DNA from: Pyropia haitanensis
Lineage: Eukaryota > Rhodophyta > Bangiophyceae > Bangiales > Bangiaceae
Reading direction: 5' to 3'
Length of the DNA: 64,000 nt
NCBI GenBank assembly: GCA_008729055.1
Contig: SDUX01000008.1
Span: 2,914,001 to 2,978,000 of the forward strand
This document shows, in pieces, positions 10,008 through 20,915 of this stretch. The first letter of the stretch is position 1. Each line of letters opens with the position of its first letter. The position numbers were made by a program, and so were the translations under genes. Below the pieces are notes generated by a model, which was not told the origin of the DNA, made no database searches, and saw only the letters and a program-made list of their open reading frames with translations.

Positions 10008-11501
10008 ATGGCAGGCGCTATGCGACTGTTCCGTGCCGCCGCCGCCCCTGCAATGCCGTCCCTGCGGCGGCACCTTTCGGCGACGCCGGTCGCCGCCCGC
10101 AACGCCTCGCGGGATATTGCGTCTATGAACGCGCCGCTCAGCGAGGTTGACCCGGACATGGCGGCCATCATTGAGAATGAGAAGAAGCGGCAGACGCGGG
10201 GCATCCAGCTCATCCCATCGGAGAACTTTACATCCCAGGCGGTGATGCAGGCGGTGGGCTCGGTGATGACCAACAAGTACTCGGAGGGGTATCCCCACAA
10301 GCGCTACTACGGCGGCAATGAGTTTATTGATCAGTCGGAAGAGCTGTGCCAGCAGCGGGCGCTGGCGGCCTTCCGCCTGGAGCCCGAGCGGTGGGGCGTC
10401 AACGTCCAGGCGCTGTCGGGGTCGCCCGCCAACCTTGCGGTCTACACGGGACTGCTCAAGCCACATGACCGCATCCTCAGCCTGGATCTTCCCCACGGGG
10501 GTCACTTGTCCCACGGGTTCATGACGGATAAGAAGCGCGTGAGCGCCACGTCCATTTTCTTCGAGTCGATGCCCTATCGCCTGGACGAGTCGACCGGTCT
10601 CATTGACTATGACGCGCTGGCGGCGACGGCCAAGCTCTTCCGCCCCAAGATGATCATTGCTGGCGCGTCTGCCTACCCCCGCCACTATGACTATGGCCGG
10701 ATGCGGGAGATTGCGGACTCGTGCGGTGCGCTGCTGCTGGCGGATATGGCCCACATCTCGGGCCTGGTCGCCGCCGATGTGGTGCCTGGGCCGTTTGGCC
10801 ACGCGGACGTGGTCACGACGACAACCCACAAGGCGCTGCGCGGACCGCGCGGGGCCCTCATCTTTTTCCGGAAGGGCGTCCGGTCTGTGACGAAGAAGGG
10901 CGTGGAGGTGCCGTACAAGCTGGAGGACGCGATCAACTCGGCGGTGTTCCCCGGCCTGCAGGGCGGCCCTCATAACCACACGATTGCGGGGCTGGCGGTG
11001 GCGCTCAAGCAGGCCCAGTCTGAGGATTTTGTCGAGTACCAACAGCAGGTGCTCCGCAACTCATCCGCCTTGGCGGACAAGCTGACGTCCGACGGATATA
11101 CGCTCGTGTCTGGGGGCACCAGCAACCACTTGCAGTTGGTGGACCTGCGGCCGTCTGGGATGGACGGGTCGCGGGCAGAGAAGGTGCTCGAGTCGGCGGG
11201 CATTGCGCTCAACAAGAACACCGTGCCCGGCGACACGAGCGCCTTCAACCCCGGGGGCATCCGCATGGGCGCCCACGCCATGACGTCGCGCGGCTGTGAC
11301 GAGAAGGACTTCGAGACGATTGGCTCCTTGCTGCACCGGGGAGTGGGGATTGCCAAGGACATTAAGAAGTCGGAGGGGTCGGGCGGCAAGCTGCAGGCCT
11401 TCCGGGATGCGGTTGAGTCGGGCGTCGGCGCGGAGGACATCAAGGCGTTGAAGGCGGACGTTGTGGCGTTTGCAGAGAAGTTTGAGACTGTCGGGTATTG
11501 A
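10008..11501 (+). CDS. SHMT: Serine hydroxymethyltransferase, organellar
   Basis: Intronless, 497 residues. It converts serine and tetrahydrofolate to glycine and 5,10-methylene-THF, feeding one-carbon metabolism and photorespiratory glycine turnover. Residues 1-35 ([20 protein letters not shown]...) are basic, rich in Ala/Ser and free of acidic residues, a typical mitochondrial presequence. The enzyme then starts at about 43 with [19 protein letters not shown]. Landmarks: [65 protein letters not shown], and the PLP-binding [18 protein letters not shown] with Lys275. The C-terminus is full length. The ATG follows a C/T-rich leader. Length and motifs show an intact gene. Confidence 0.97.
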   Translation: MAGAMRLFRAAAAPAMPSLRRHLSATPVAARNASRDIASMNAPLSEVDPDMAAIIENEKKRQTRGIQLIPSENFTSQAVMQAVGSVMTNKYSEGYPHKRYYGGNEFIDQSEELCQQRALAAFRLEPERWGVNVQALSGSPANLAVYTGLLKPHDRILSLDLPHGGHLSHGFMTDKKRVSATSIFFESMPYRLDESTGLIDYDALAATAKLFRPKMIIAGASAYPRHYDYGRMREIADSCGALLLADMAHISGLVAADVVPGPFGHADVVTTTTHKALRGPRGALIFFRKGVRSVTKKGVEVPYKLEDAINSAVFPGLQGGPHNHTIAGLAVALKQAQSEDFVEYQQQVLRNSSALADKLTSDGYTLVSGGTSNHLQLVDLRPSGMDGSRAEKVLESAGIALNKNTVPGDTSAFNPGGIRMGAHAMTSRGCDEKDFETIGSLLHRGVGIAKDIKKSEGSGGKLQAFRDAVESGVGAEDIKALKADVVAFAEKFETVGY

Positions 11502-12220
11502 TGTGGTGCGCGCGCGCGTTCTTGTGTGGATTTTTTTGTTTTTCTCTTTTGTCGGCGCTTTTGTGTTGGGTCTCTGCTGCGCATGCACGCGCCTGCATTG
11601 GTGGGCGAGTGTGGGGTAGGTGAGAGTGGCTCCCTTGTGTATTTTTTTTGCGGCTATGTATACACCTTGGTTGTGGGCGTACTGTGCGAGTCTGTTTAGG
11701 CTCCCCTTGTGTATTGTTTCCTTCCCATTGTCCCTTTGTGTTTCCTCTCGTTTTCGAGGACTGTCTGTCTGGCCTGCCCTCTCCGTCGCAAGTCGAGAGA
11801 AGCCAGACCAAGCGTGGCGCTGCATGCTCGACACACCCGTCGGCCAGGGTGCCTTGCCTCGGCTCGTACGGCAGGCGCCTCCGCAGTTGCCAGCTTGGCC
11901 CCGCGCAGGCAGCCGTCGCCGTCAGTCCAACTCATCCGGAGCATCACCGGCCGAACCACACGTGGTGGGTGGTTTTTGGCGAAAACCGAAAAACTGATTG
12001 TGCCTGCGCACCGGTGCTGCACCACCACGTGGGTGCCCGCGTGGTGGCCGCGCGCCACCCCGCCTCCGCAGCTCCCCGACGCCGGACGGGGTGCCACCCG
12101 CGCGCGCCGCGCGCTGCCCCGTCGCTGCCCCCTGCCCTCTCCACCGCTTCCGCCTTTCCCTGCACGCTCGCCGGCCGCCGCCCCGTCCCTGCCGCCAGCC
12201 GCCAGCCGCCGCCGCTGGGC
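11502..12220. other. Intergenic
   Basis: The first 150 bp after SHMT is T-rich and looks like its 3' UTR (for example 11528-11550). The rest has no recognisable gene. The last 100 bp is C-rich and precedes the ATG at 12221. Confidence 0.45.
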
Positions 12221-12761
12221 ATGGACTGGGCGTCGCTCTTCCCGTCCAAGGCGGCCGCCCCCCCGCCCCCCCCCCCGCCCCCTACCTATGCTCTCGACGG
12301 TGGCGGTCCGCCCGCGCTGTGCGCGGCGGCCGCGGCCGCCGCGGCCGCCGACGGCGTCGACGCGCGCGGCGACCGCGGCGGCCCGCACGTCCCAAGCCGG
12401 CGTCGAGCGAGGCGGGGCAAAGCGGCGGCCGCCGGCGGCGGCGGCGGCAGGCGGCCGCGTCGGCACCACCCCCCCCATCACGGCGGCGACGGCGACCGCG
12501 ACGGCGGCGGCGGTGGCGGTGGTGGTGTTGGTGGCTGCGGCGGCGGCGGCCGCCGCGACGGCGGCCGCCCTCCGCGGCTGGACGACCGCTCCGCCGCGAC
12601 GGTGGCGCGGCTACACGCGGCGGGCGCGGCGGCGACGACGCTCTTCCTCCCCGCCGCGCCGGCGGCGCTGTCCGACGGGGAGCTCCTCGCCGCGGCGGGC
12701 GGGGGGGCGCTCGCCATCCGCCGGCGGCCGGCGCCGGGGGGGGGGGGGGGGTACCGCTGCG

Positions 12762-12807
<46 letters not shown>

Positions 12808-13175
12808 GTGGTGGTGGCGGCGGCGGTGGTGGTGGTGGTGGCGGCGGTAGGGGGCGCCCGCCACGAGGCGGCGGCGGCCACGGCGGCGAGCAGCTCGCGT
12901 GGCTGACCTTTCCCACCGAGGCGGCCGCCGCGGCGGGCCTCGCCGCGCTCCGCGCGTGCCCCCACACGCGGGCCGTCCGCGTCCACGGCGGGCGCCTGCC
13001 GGGCGCGGCGGCGGCGGGCGGGCGGGGGCGCGGCGGGGGGGTGGTGGCGGCGGCGGCGGCGGCAGCGTCGGCAGGGGCGCCTCGCGGCGGCGGCGGCGGT
13101 GGCAGCAGCGGCGGCGGTGGCGGCGGTGGCGGCAGTGGGGGGGCGGGGGGTGGGGCGACCCCGACCGCCACCGCC

Positions 13176-13231
<56 letters not shown>

Positions 13232-13435
13232 CCCCCCGGGGGCGGCCCCCCCCCCCCGGGCGTGTCGCCCGTCTACCTCAAGCGCCTCGCGCGCGTCCTC
13301 CGCGACGGCGGCAGCGGCACGACACTGCTGCTGCGGCGGCTGCCGTCGGGCGTCACCGCCGCAGCGGTCGCGGCGGCGCTCGCCGCGCTGTGCCCGTCCC
13401 CGCCGGCGCGGGTGCGCGGGGGGCTGACCGCCGAC

Positions 13436-13474
<39 letters not shown>

Positions 13475-14242
13475 TCGATGGAGGGCGCCGGCGGAGGGGG
13501 GGGGGGTGATGACGTGGCGGCCATAGGCGGGGCGGCGGCGGCGGCGACGGCGGCGGCGGCGGCTGCGGCGGCGGGGGTGGGGGTCGCGCCAGGGGAGCTG
13601 GCAGGGGCGGTGCCGACCGCGACGGCCGGCGGCCGTGGCCTGCTGTGGGCGTCGTGGCCGACCGCCGCGGCGGCGGCCGCCGCGTACGCGGCGGTGGTGG
13701 ACACGGGGGTGGTGCTGCCCGTTGGCGGCGCCCGGCGGCTGGTCCGGCTCATCGTGTCGCTGCACAATGATGGGCCCCGCGCGGGCGGCGGCGGGGTGCT
13801 GGGCGCGCGGCGGCAGCGGGAGGTGGACATGCTCGTCGACCGCCTGGCGGCATCGGGGGGGGAGGGGGGGACGGGCGGGGGGAAGCGAGCCCGCCGCGGG
13901 GAGGTGTCGGCGCTGGTGGCGGCCGCCGCCGCCGCGGCGGGGGGGGGGGGTCTCCCCGTCGCGGCGCCCGTGTGTGTGGTGGCGGGCGGCGGCGGCGGCG
14001 GCGGCGGCTGTGACGCGGGGTGGGACGCCGACGCGGCGGCGGGGGGGGTGGTAGGGGGGGAAGCGGGCCGCGGCGTCGAGGCGGGCTGGACCGAGACGCT
14101 CGAGCAGCTGCGGCTGCTGGTGACGGGCGGGGGCGGGGTGGCCGCGGGGCACGCGGGCGGGGAGCCAGGCGGGGGCGGTACGGACGGGGAGGCGGACGCA
14201 GAGGGCAGCCTCCTGGAGGAGACGGACTTGGAGGGCGAGTGA
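12221..14242 (+). CDS. RRM-like Ala/Gly-rich protein, frame broken twice
   Basis: Probably one gene whose reading frame jumps at two homopolymer tracts. It opens [19 protein letters not shown]. It stays in that frame to the G16 run at 12736-12751, continues one frame over (…EQLAWLTFPTEAAAAAGLAALR…) to the C runs at 13231-13257, then returns to the first frame to the TGA at 14240. Two segments read like RNA-recognition folds: TTLFLPAAPAALSDGELLAA with LAWLTFPTEAAAAAGL, and TTLLLRRLPSGVTAAAVAAAL with [20 protein letters not shown]. Each has an RNP2-like strand, a helix and an RNP1-like strand. Between them are Gly and Ala runs. The C-terminus is acidic (SLLEETDLEGE). RNA binding is a fold-level guess. 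Length errors in the runs are the simplest cause of the breaks. Confidence 0.5.
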
Positions 14243-14655
14243 GTGGGGCGGATGGCCACGGCGGCGGCGCTCGTCAATGGTAGCAACACCCCACCGCACG
14301 TGCACGGTGCTGTACTGTACACCCGCCGTTGGACACGTCCGACACATGCGCAGCGACACGTGCGCAGCACGTACGCAAAATCTGTGCACGTTTAACGTTT
14401 TCAGACGATGCGCGATCCCTTGTTTTTTTGACCCGGTGGCCACCCGCCGTGGGGCGGCGCGCCGCCCGCGATCCCCATCGCCGCGCGCGCTCCCATCCGT
14501 CGCCGGCCGGCAGCGTCGCCCGTCCACGCGTCGTCGCGCGCGCGGGGTGTGCCGCGCTCGCCCTCCACGCCTCGGGCAGCCGTCCTCCCCCCCCCCCCCC
14601 CCCCCCCTGCGGTCCCCCCCCCTTCCCCCCCCCCCCCCCTGCGGCCTGCGGCGGC
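14243..14655. other. Short intergenic gap
   Basis: Moderate-GC DNA up to about 14430 with no gene, then C-rich runs (14586-14607, 14618-14640) that look like the leader of the next frame. Confidence 0.45.
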
Positions 14656-15154
14656 ATGGACCCCCCCCGCACCGCCGAGTCGCGCCTGCAGCTGCTCCTC
14701 CAGCTCCACGGCCTCGTCGCGGCGCTCGCCGGCGCCGGCCTCGTCGCCGCCGCCGCGCCCGCCGCGGCGGCGGCGGGCGTGCCCCCCGCCGCCCGCCCCG
14801 CGGTGCTGCCCGCCGGCTTTGCGCTCCTCTGTGCCGCCGCGGTGGCGTTCCGCGTGGCGGGCGGGCGGGGCGTCGGGGGGGGGGGGGGGGGGGGGTGCCG
14901 CCGCCGGCAGTGGCGGTGGTGGCGGCGGCGGTGGTGGTGGCGGTGGTGGTGGTGGGGGTGGCGCGTCCCGCCGCGCCGCGACGGCGGTGGGGGTGACCAA
15001 TGTGGGCTGGGCGGCGGCGCTGGCCGCGGCGGTGGCGACCGACTGGCTGCGCCTGTCGGCGGCGGGGAACCGGGCGCTGGGGGGGGCGGCGCTGGTGCTC
15101 GCCGCGTTGGGCGGGGGGCAGCTCGCGTGCGTTCGCGCCATCGTGACGCGGTGA
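14656..15154 (+). CDS. Small four-helix membrane protein, frame broken once
   Basis: It begins MDPPRTAESRLQLLLQLHGL after a C-rich leader. The first frame gives two hydrophobic helices (LVAALAGAGLVAAAAP and VLPAGFALLCAAAVAFRVAG). The frame then shifts at a run of 21 G (14875-14895). The next frame gives two more (VTNVGWAAALAAAVATDWL and ALGGAALVLAALGGGQLA) and ends VRAIVTR at 15154. Rejoined, it would be about 160 residues with four transmembrane segments, an internal Gly-rich loop and short charged ends. I do not recognise the family. The fit of helices on both sides of the run supports one gene and a length error. Confidence 0.45.
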
Positions 15155-15503
15155 CGGGGGGGGGGGGGGCGGGGGGGGGGGGGGGGGGGGTCCGCCGCCG
15201 CCCCGCGGCTGCCGCCGCCGGCCGCCCCGCGGGTGCGGCGCGGCGCCCGCGCGGCGCCCGCGCGTCGGCCGGGGCGGCGACGCCGCGGGGCGGCGGGGAC
15301 CCCCCCCACCCCCGGGGTGGCGCGGCACCCCCCGCCACCGCCGTGACGCGCGGGCGCGCCCCCCCCCCCCCCCCGCCCCACACGGCCGGCCACGCCCGCC
15401 CGGCGGTGCGCCGCGGGTGCCGCCGCGTGCGGGCGGGGCGGCGACGGCGGCGGCGCCGCCTCCCTCCGCGGCGGCACCCGCGCGGCGCGACCGCGGGGGG
15501 ATG

Positions 15504-15547
<44 letters not shown>

Positions 15548-16516
15548 CGCCGCCGCCGCCCGCGGGGCACGCCGCCGGCGGGGGGGGGGGGGGGGATCCG
15601 CCCGGCCGCCCCGCGTGCGGCGGCTGGCGGCTCGTGGCGTGTGGCCGGCTGGTGGTGGGACGGCGGCGGCGGCGGCGGCGGTGGCGGTGGCGGTGGCGGC
15701 GGCGGCGGGGGTGGCGGCGGCGGCGGCGGCGGCGGCGGTGGCACGGCGTGGCTGGGGGGGGTGCCGTGCACTGCGCGCGCGGGGGTGGGGGGAGGGGGGG
15801 GGGGGGGGGAGGGGGCGTCGCGCGGCGCGGCGCGGCGGATCGCCGCGGCGCGGGGTTGGCCCGGGAGGGGGGGGGGGACGCCGACGGGGGGTGGCGCCCG
15901 TGGGGTGGCGCGCCCGTGGGGTGGCGCGCCGGCGGCGCCGCCGCCGCGGGGCGCCGCCGGTGGGGGCGCCGCGTTTGTGGCGCCGCCGCGCGTGCGCGGG
16001 TGGCCCGCGTGGCCGCGGCGAGGAGGGCTGGGGGGGGCGTCGCCGCGGCGGGGCCGCCGCTCGGTGTCGGGGGGGGGGAGGTCTGTCCTGGCGCTGGGCT
16101 GTTGGTGCTGCTGCGGCCGCGTGGGCAGCGGCTGTGGTCTGTGCCGGCGCTGGTGTGGGGTGGCGGGTGACGGCGCTCCCGCGCCCGGGTGGTGCACCGT
16201 AGACGCGTGGGCGCTGCAGAGACGCGTCGCGACGCGCAACGCCAGTTTGTTGGTGTGTCGGCTTGCATCGGCGCCCTCGCTGGGGGCGCCGCCCACGTCG
16301 TCGATGGGCGCCGTGGATGCGCATCACCGGCCGGGGCGGGGGTGTGCCGCTCCCTCGTGCACCCCTCTCTCTCTGCTCGCCCCAGCCACCCGCTCCCTCC
16401 CAACCTCGCCCCCCGCCCCCCCCCCCCCCCCCCCCCCCTCTCTTCCACCGTCAGCAGCCCCACCACGTGCGCGGGCGTCCACCCCTCGCGGTGCCGCCGC
16501 CCCCACCGTGCGGCGC
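15155..16516. other. Extreme GC low-complexity region
   Basis: No gene recognised. Long G or C runs lie at 15157-15190, 15360-15375 and 16417-16438. A (GCC)n tract is at about 15503-15550 and (GGC)n at 15660-15740. Open frames in all six phases are translations of these runs. It separates the membrane-protein gene and the malectin gene, which converge here. Confidence 0.5.
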
Positions 16517-18403
16517 TCATGGGCAGTGCTCAAACCGCCGGAGGTCCCACACGCAGCACTCGTGGAGGGTAAAGAAGGGAAAGATGTCCGCGACCGTCCA
16601 GCAAAACGTGTCACAGCAGCCGTCGCCATTGTAGTTGAAGGTGCCCCACCCGCAGCACGCGCGCGCGTCGCCGCCGGCGCCGACCGGCTGGCGGCGAAAG
16701 TCGAGGACGACGCTCGCCCGGGCCGACCGCCGCCGCAGCCGGCCGCCGGTCGAGCCGGCGCGCGTGGCGCCGCGGGTGTGCTGCCGCACGCGCGGCGCGA
16801 CGGCGGTGTCTGCCGGCGCCACTGGCGCCGCCTCTGGCGCGTCAGACGCGGCCATGCCGGGCGCGAGCGGCCCGCCGAGGAGGCCGAGCAGCTCCAGCGC
16901 CGCGACGCTCGTGCCGACGGGGGGCACCGCCACGTCAGACGGCACCGTCGTGGTGTTGGTGGGCGACGTCGTGACGACGCCCGACGGCAGCGGCGCCGTG
17001 TCGGCGTCGGCGCACGTGTCGGTCGACGCGAGCAGCCGCGCCATCCGCAGCAGCTTGATGCGGTCCGTTTGGCGCGCGCAGCAGCCGTACGCGCGGACCG
17101 CAGAGATGGAGTCGGTGAGCGTGGACGCGGTCGCGACGAGCATGCCGCCGCGCCGGTGCGGCACGCACTGCCGGTTGAGGTAGCGGTCCGCAATGGCCGC
17201 CTCGGTGGCGATGCAGTCTTCTTGGCGGGCGTTGCAGCTGGCAGCCTCCGCCGGGTTGTCGGCGTCCTTGCCTTGGAAGGCGAGGCTCTTGGCGTGGGCG
17301 CTCTTGGCAGGGGACGCCACGGCATGGGACTTTTGGGCGTGGGACTTCTTCTTGGCAAGCGTCCCGTCGAGCGTCGGCTGGGCCGCCGGCGCCTGGGCGA
17401 CAGGGGGAGCCGTCGTGGGCGTGGGGCTGGCCGTCGGCGGCGGCGTCGACGGGTGCGTCACCCGCGGCGCCGAGTCCACCTCGATGCCCATGACCACCGC
17501 GTTGCCCACCACGCTGTGGAAGCCAATATCCAGCACCCCGTCCGTCACCACCGTCGTAAACGTCTTGACCGTCGCGACGTTGGCGCCCACGTCCGCGTAA
17601 ATGTCATAGTTTGCCAGCACGCGCACGCCCTCGAGCGACACGGAGAAGGCGCGGCGGCCGCGGCGCGCCGCCGCGGCGTTAATCTCGGCAAAGTGCAGGC
17701 GCACCGTGTACGCGCCGCCGCCGCCGACGCGGAGCGCGTAGGCAAACGTGGACGACCCCAGCGCGGAGCGGAAGGCGGTGTAGAGGAACCGCGGCCGGCC
17801 CGCCGTGCCCCGCACCGACGCGGACCGCCAGTCGCGGGTCGTCGACGTGCCGCGGACGGACGCGGTGGGGTCCGCGGCAAACGCGCCGACGCGGCCGCCG
17901 CCAACGTTGATTTTGATGGCCGTCGGCCGCCACGTCGGCACCGGCGTATGCCGGGGCGGCTGCGGCTGCCGCCGCGTCGGTGCGCTCGACCCCGACGAGC
18001 TCGACCCCGACGAGCGCGACCCCGAGGAACGCGACCCCGACGAGCGCAACCCCGAGGAACGCGACCCCGACGAGCGCGACCCCGAGGCACTCGACCCCGA
18101 CGAGCTCGACCCCGACGAGCCCGACCCCGACGAGCTCGACCCCGACGAGCTCGACATTGCCCGCGCCGCCTGTACCCTGCGGCGGCGCCTGCCATACCGG
18201 CGGCGATAGTAGCGGCGATAGTAGTAGCGGTTGGCGCCGGTCACCCCGACGGCGCGGCGCCCGCCGGCACCATGGCCGCGGCGGGAGGCGGCAGAGGCGG
18301 CCACCACCCCCGACGGCGGCACCCCCCCCAGCACCAACGCCGCCACCAGCACCAGCGCCGCGACCAGCCACCGGCACAGCCGCGGGGGCGACCGTAGGAC
18401 CAT
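16517..18403 (-). CDS. Secreted malectin-domain protein with Cys-rich tail
   Basis: Intronless, 628 residues. It begins MVLRSPPRLCRWLVAALVLV, a signal peptide or signal anchor. A Tyr/Arg-rich patch (YYYRRYYRRRYGRRRRR) follows at about residues 50-70. Residues 84-138 are a Ser/Gly linker made of 5-residue repeats. A malectin domain follows at about 160-310: IKINVGGG, FLYTAFRSALGSSTFAYALRV, YTVRLHFAEIN, FSVSLEGVRVLANYDIYADVG, GVLDIGFHSVVGNAVVMGIEV. Malectin folds bind oligosaccharides in ER or cell-surface proteins. After a Pro/Thr-rich spacer and a Lys/Ser/Ala/His stretch comes a region rich in cysteine, ending CCGWGTFNYNGDGCCDTFCW and CCVWDLRRFEHCP. A wall or matrix glycan-binding role is inferred. 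No kinase domain is present, unlike plant malectin-like receptors. Confidence 0.85.
   Translation of the reverse strand: MVLRSPPRLCRWLVAALVLVAALVLGGVPPSGVVAASAASRRGHGAGGRRAVGVTGANRYYYRRYYRRRYGRRRRRVQAARAMSSSSGSSSSGSGSSGSSSSGSSASGSRSSGSRSSGLRSSGSRSSGSRSSGSSSSGSSAPTRRQPQPPRHTPVPTWRPTAIKINVGGGRVGAFAADPTASVRGTSTTRDWRSASVRGTAGRPRFLYTAFRSALGSSTFAYALRVGGGGAYTVRLHFAEINAAAARRGRRAFSVSLEGVRVLANYDIYADVGANVATVKTFTTVVTDGVLDIGFHSVVGNAVVMGIEVDSAPRVTHPSTPPPTASPTPTTAPPVAQAPAAQPTLDGTLAKKKSHAQKSHAVASPAKSAHAKSLAFQGKDADNPAEAASCNARQEDCIATEAAIADRYLNRQCVPHRRGGMLVATASTLTDSISAVRAYGCCARQTDRIKLLRMARLLASTDTCADADTAPLPSGVVTTSPTNTTTVPSDVAVPPVGTSVAALELLGLLGGPLAPGMAASDAPEAAPVAPADTAVAPRVRQHTRGATRAGSTGGRLRRRSARASVVLDFRRQPVGAGGDARACCGWGTFNYNGDGCCDTFCWTVADIFPFFTLHECCVWDLRRFEHCP
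17987..18151. repeat. 15-bp coding minisatellite, 11 copies
   Basis: Eleven units of about CGACCCCGACGAGCT, exactly 165 bp and in frame with the malectin gene. On the minus strand it encodes Ser-Ser-Gly-Ser-(Ser/Arg) repeats of the linker before the malectin domain. A 15-bp period lets copy number vary without shifting the frame. Confidence 0.9.
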
Positions 18404-18773
18404 ACCCCCCCCCAGCGGCCGACCGCGACACGGGCGGGTCTGACAACCGCGCAGGAGGCGGGGCCGCGCAGCGGGCGCTCCCCACCGCCGCCCGCGCGGC
18501 GGTCGCGGCACGCACGGCCACACCGGCGGGGTCCCCCACGGGGAGGCGGCCGCCCACCCACCCACCCGCCACCCGCGCGCGGCCGCCGGCACGACCCGCG
18601 ACGCGCCGGCCGCCACGGCGGGAGCCGCCGCCGTACCCCTACGCGCACCGCGGCGGGTTGCGGCGGTGACGGCCGCCGCGGCCACCCGCCGCGACGCCGG
18701 CCGCCGCGGGCGGCGGCTCTTGTATGGACGCCCCCGCCGCGGCCGGCCGGCGCGCGCCGTGCGCAAGAGGGCG

Positions 18774-18829
18774 GGCGGGGGGGGGCGGGCGGGCGGGCGG
18801 GCGGGCGGGCGGGCGGGCGGGCGGGCGGC
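18774..18829. repeat. (GGGC)n microsatellite
   Basis: About 14 tandem GGGC units with one short imperfection at the start. Four or more adjacent G triplets on the plus strand make a G-quadruplex likely. It lies upstream of the malectin gene. Confidence 0.9.
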
Positions 18830-19473
18830 GGGGCGGCTACGCCGGCGGGGTGGCCGTGGGGGGGTGACCGCCAAGCGGGGGGGCGCCACAGGGGGGGGGG
18901 GGGGGGGGGGGGGGCCGCCGCTCATCAAGGCGCGCGCAGCACCGCCGCGGTCGCCCGCGACGCGCACGAGGCGGCGCAGCGAGGGCGGCGGCCGCGCCGG
19001 CGCGGACAGAGGCGGCCGGCGGTGACACCGGGACGGCCGGCCGAGGCGGTTGCCGCCAGCAGCGACGGTGGTGGACGGCGGCGGCCGTGGCGGGTGGGGG
19101 GGCGGCGCCGCGCCGCGGCGGCGGCGGCGGCGGCGGCGCCACCCGTGCCGCCGCGATTGGCAGCGACCGGCCCCATTGGGGACGGCGGTCCCCCCTTGGC
19201 GGCGCGGGCGCTCCCAACCCCCCCCCCCCCCCCCCCCCTCCCCATCCCGTGCGCGTCCCACCGCGGCCGCCGCTTCCGGCCGCGCCGCGGCCGCCGCGGT
19301 CGGCAACAGCGACGCGGCGGCCCCACCGGCGGCCACCCTGGTGCCGGCCGCCCCCGGTCGGCCACCGCCGCCCGCCCGCGTCGGCGGTGACCGCCCCGCG
19401 GCGGTCCGCAACGGGCCGCCGCCGCCGCCACCACCGCCGCCGCCACCGCCACCGCCACCGCCGCCGCCGCAGT

Positions 19474-19525
<52 letters not shown>

Positions 19526-19718
19526 CCCGCCGCGGCGGACGGTGGACCGCGCGCATGCACACGCGCGTCGAGCGTCACGACGCGGGCGACGGCGCGCGCT
19601 CATGAGGGGCGCGCCCGCGCGACGGCCGCGCGGGGGGGGGCGAGGGGGGCAGACGCGCCCGCGCGGGCGCCTCATCCAGCATTTCCACCCGCCGCCGCCG
19701 CCGCCGCCGGCCACCCCC

Positions 19719-19750
<32 letters not shown>

Positions 19751-19925
19751 CAGGCGCGCACGGGCGGCCGCGGCGCCGTCGGGTCTCCACCGTGGGCAGG
19801 GCGCGGCCCAAAGTCGGGCCCCGTGCGCCGCGCAAACAGTGCGCAGGGCCGCCCGAGTCGCCGTTTTTGACCCCGTAGGAGGTGGTTTTTTTTTGTCACC
19901 CGACGCAGTGGCCGTATATACACCC

Positions 19926-20090
19926 CTATGGATCGTTCCGGAGCATTTTTTTTTTCTCCACGACGTGGTCCATGTACTGAGGCATCTCCTTGTTCTTGTC
20001 CTCGTCTTCCGAACTCACCTCTATCGTCGTAGCGCGCTTGGACGCTGTAGCAGTGCAAAAGCACGTGCTCTTTGGCGCACGCGTTGTCAT
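19926..20090 (-). CDS. Possible short coding frame or last exon, unknown
   Basis: A 54-codon frame starting MTTRAPKSTCFC and ending EKKKMLRNDP. It stands out because it lies in the only patch of ordinary composition between 18.4 and 20.9 kb. Its second half (VSSEDEDKNKEMPQYMDHV) looks like normal, acidic coding text rather than Ala/Gly/Pro noise. It may be the last exon of a gene, a remnant or chance. No family recognised. Confidence 0.25.
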   Translation of the reverse strand: MTTRAPKSTCFCTATASKRATTIEVSSEDEDKNKEMPQYMDHVVEKKKMLRNDP

Positions 20091-20587
20091 TTGGATTGCA
20101 CGCAGTGTCCTTCAGGGTGAACCGCTGGGCACGTCAACTGTGCCAATGACACACCCTCATGACGCGCTCCCCTCGGAGGGATCTCGCGGGACAGGATGCG
20201 ATGCAAGCATGGGCGGTGTCGGGGCGGGGGGGGGGGGGGTGCGGCGTCTGCCCGCGCGCCGCGACCGCCGTCGGCGCCGCCGGTGGGCCCGTCGCGCCCG
20301 GCGGGCCGCCGCCGCCCCCGCCAACCATTGCCGCCACGCTCGGCCCGGCCGCCGCGGCCTCCCTTTTTTTGCCGCGTGTCTGGCGCGCGTGGCGGCGGGC
20401 CCCCCCCCCCCCCCCGCCGGGAGGGCGCCCCACCGCCGCCGCGCCGGCGGGTATCTATATCCCCGCGGGGTTTGGTGGCGCCCCCGGCAGGGCGACCGCC
20501 GGCGGCAGCCGCGGCGTGCCGCCGCCGCCGCCGCGGCGGCGGCGGCGGCGCGCGGCGGTGGGGGATGCGCATCCGCCGCGGACGGGT

Positions 20588-20618
<31 letters not shown>

Positions 20619-20915
20619 GCCCGTGAGCGGCGCCGCCGCCGGCGGCCCGCGGCGGGTCGGCGGCTCGCCTCCCCCGCTGGATGGGCAGACGGCGTGGCCG
20701 GCTGGTGGGGGCGGCGGGTGGTCCCCGCCGACGGCGTCGCGGCGCCGATGACGACGAGGCAGCAAGCAACGGTGGCGGCCGGCGGGCGTCGGCGGCGGCC
20801 ACGGCTCTGCCGCGCGCCGCGCCGCGGTCGTCCCCCTCGCTCTGGCGGCATACCGTCCAGCCGGTCGCCCCCCCACCCCCCCACCCCCCCCCCCCCCCCC
20901 CCCCCCCCCCCGCGC

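Larger units (their letters stand above)
18404..20915. other. Low-complexity GC-rich intergenic region
   Basis: No confident large gene. It holds a (GGGC)n tract at 18774-18829, a G run at 18891-18914, a C run at 19220-19238, (GCC)n arrays at 19414-19530 and 19690-19750, a G run at 20590-20616 and a C run at 20891-20911. Only 19860-20200 has ordinary composition, and a short possible coding frame lies there (19926-20090). Confidence 0.5.

Noticed and set aside
12611..16327. Minus-strand open frame of over 1,200 codons
   Set aside because: It translates to Arg/Pro/Ala runs across the RRM-like gene, the membrane-protein gene and intergenic microsatellites. No domain; it is a by-product of GGC/CCG repeats.
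19909..19925. TATA-like box (GTATATACACC)
   Set aside because: No gene start lies at a suitable distance on either strand.
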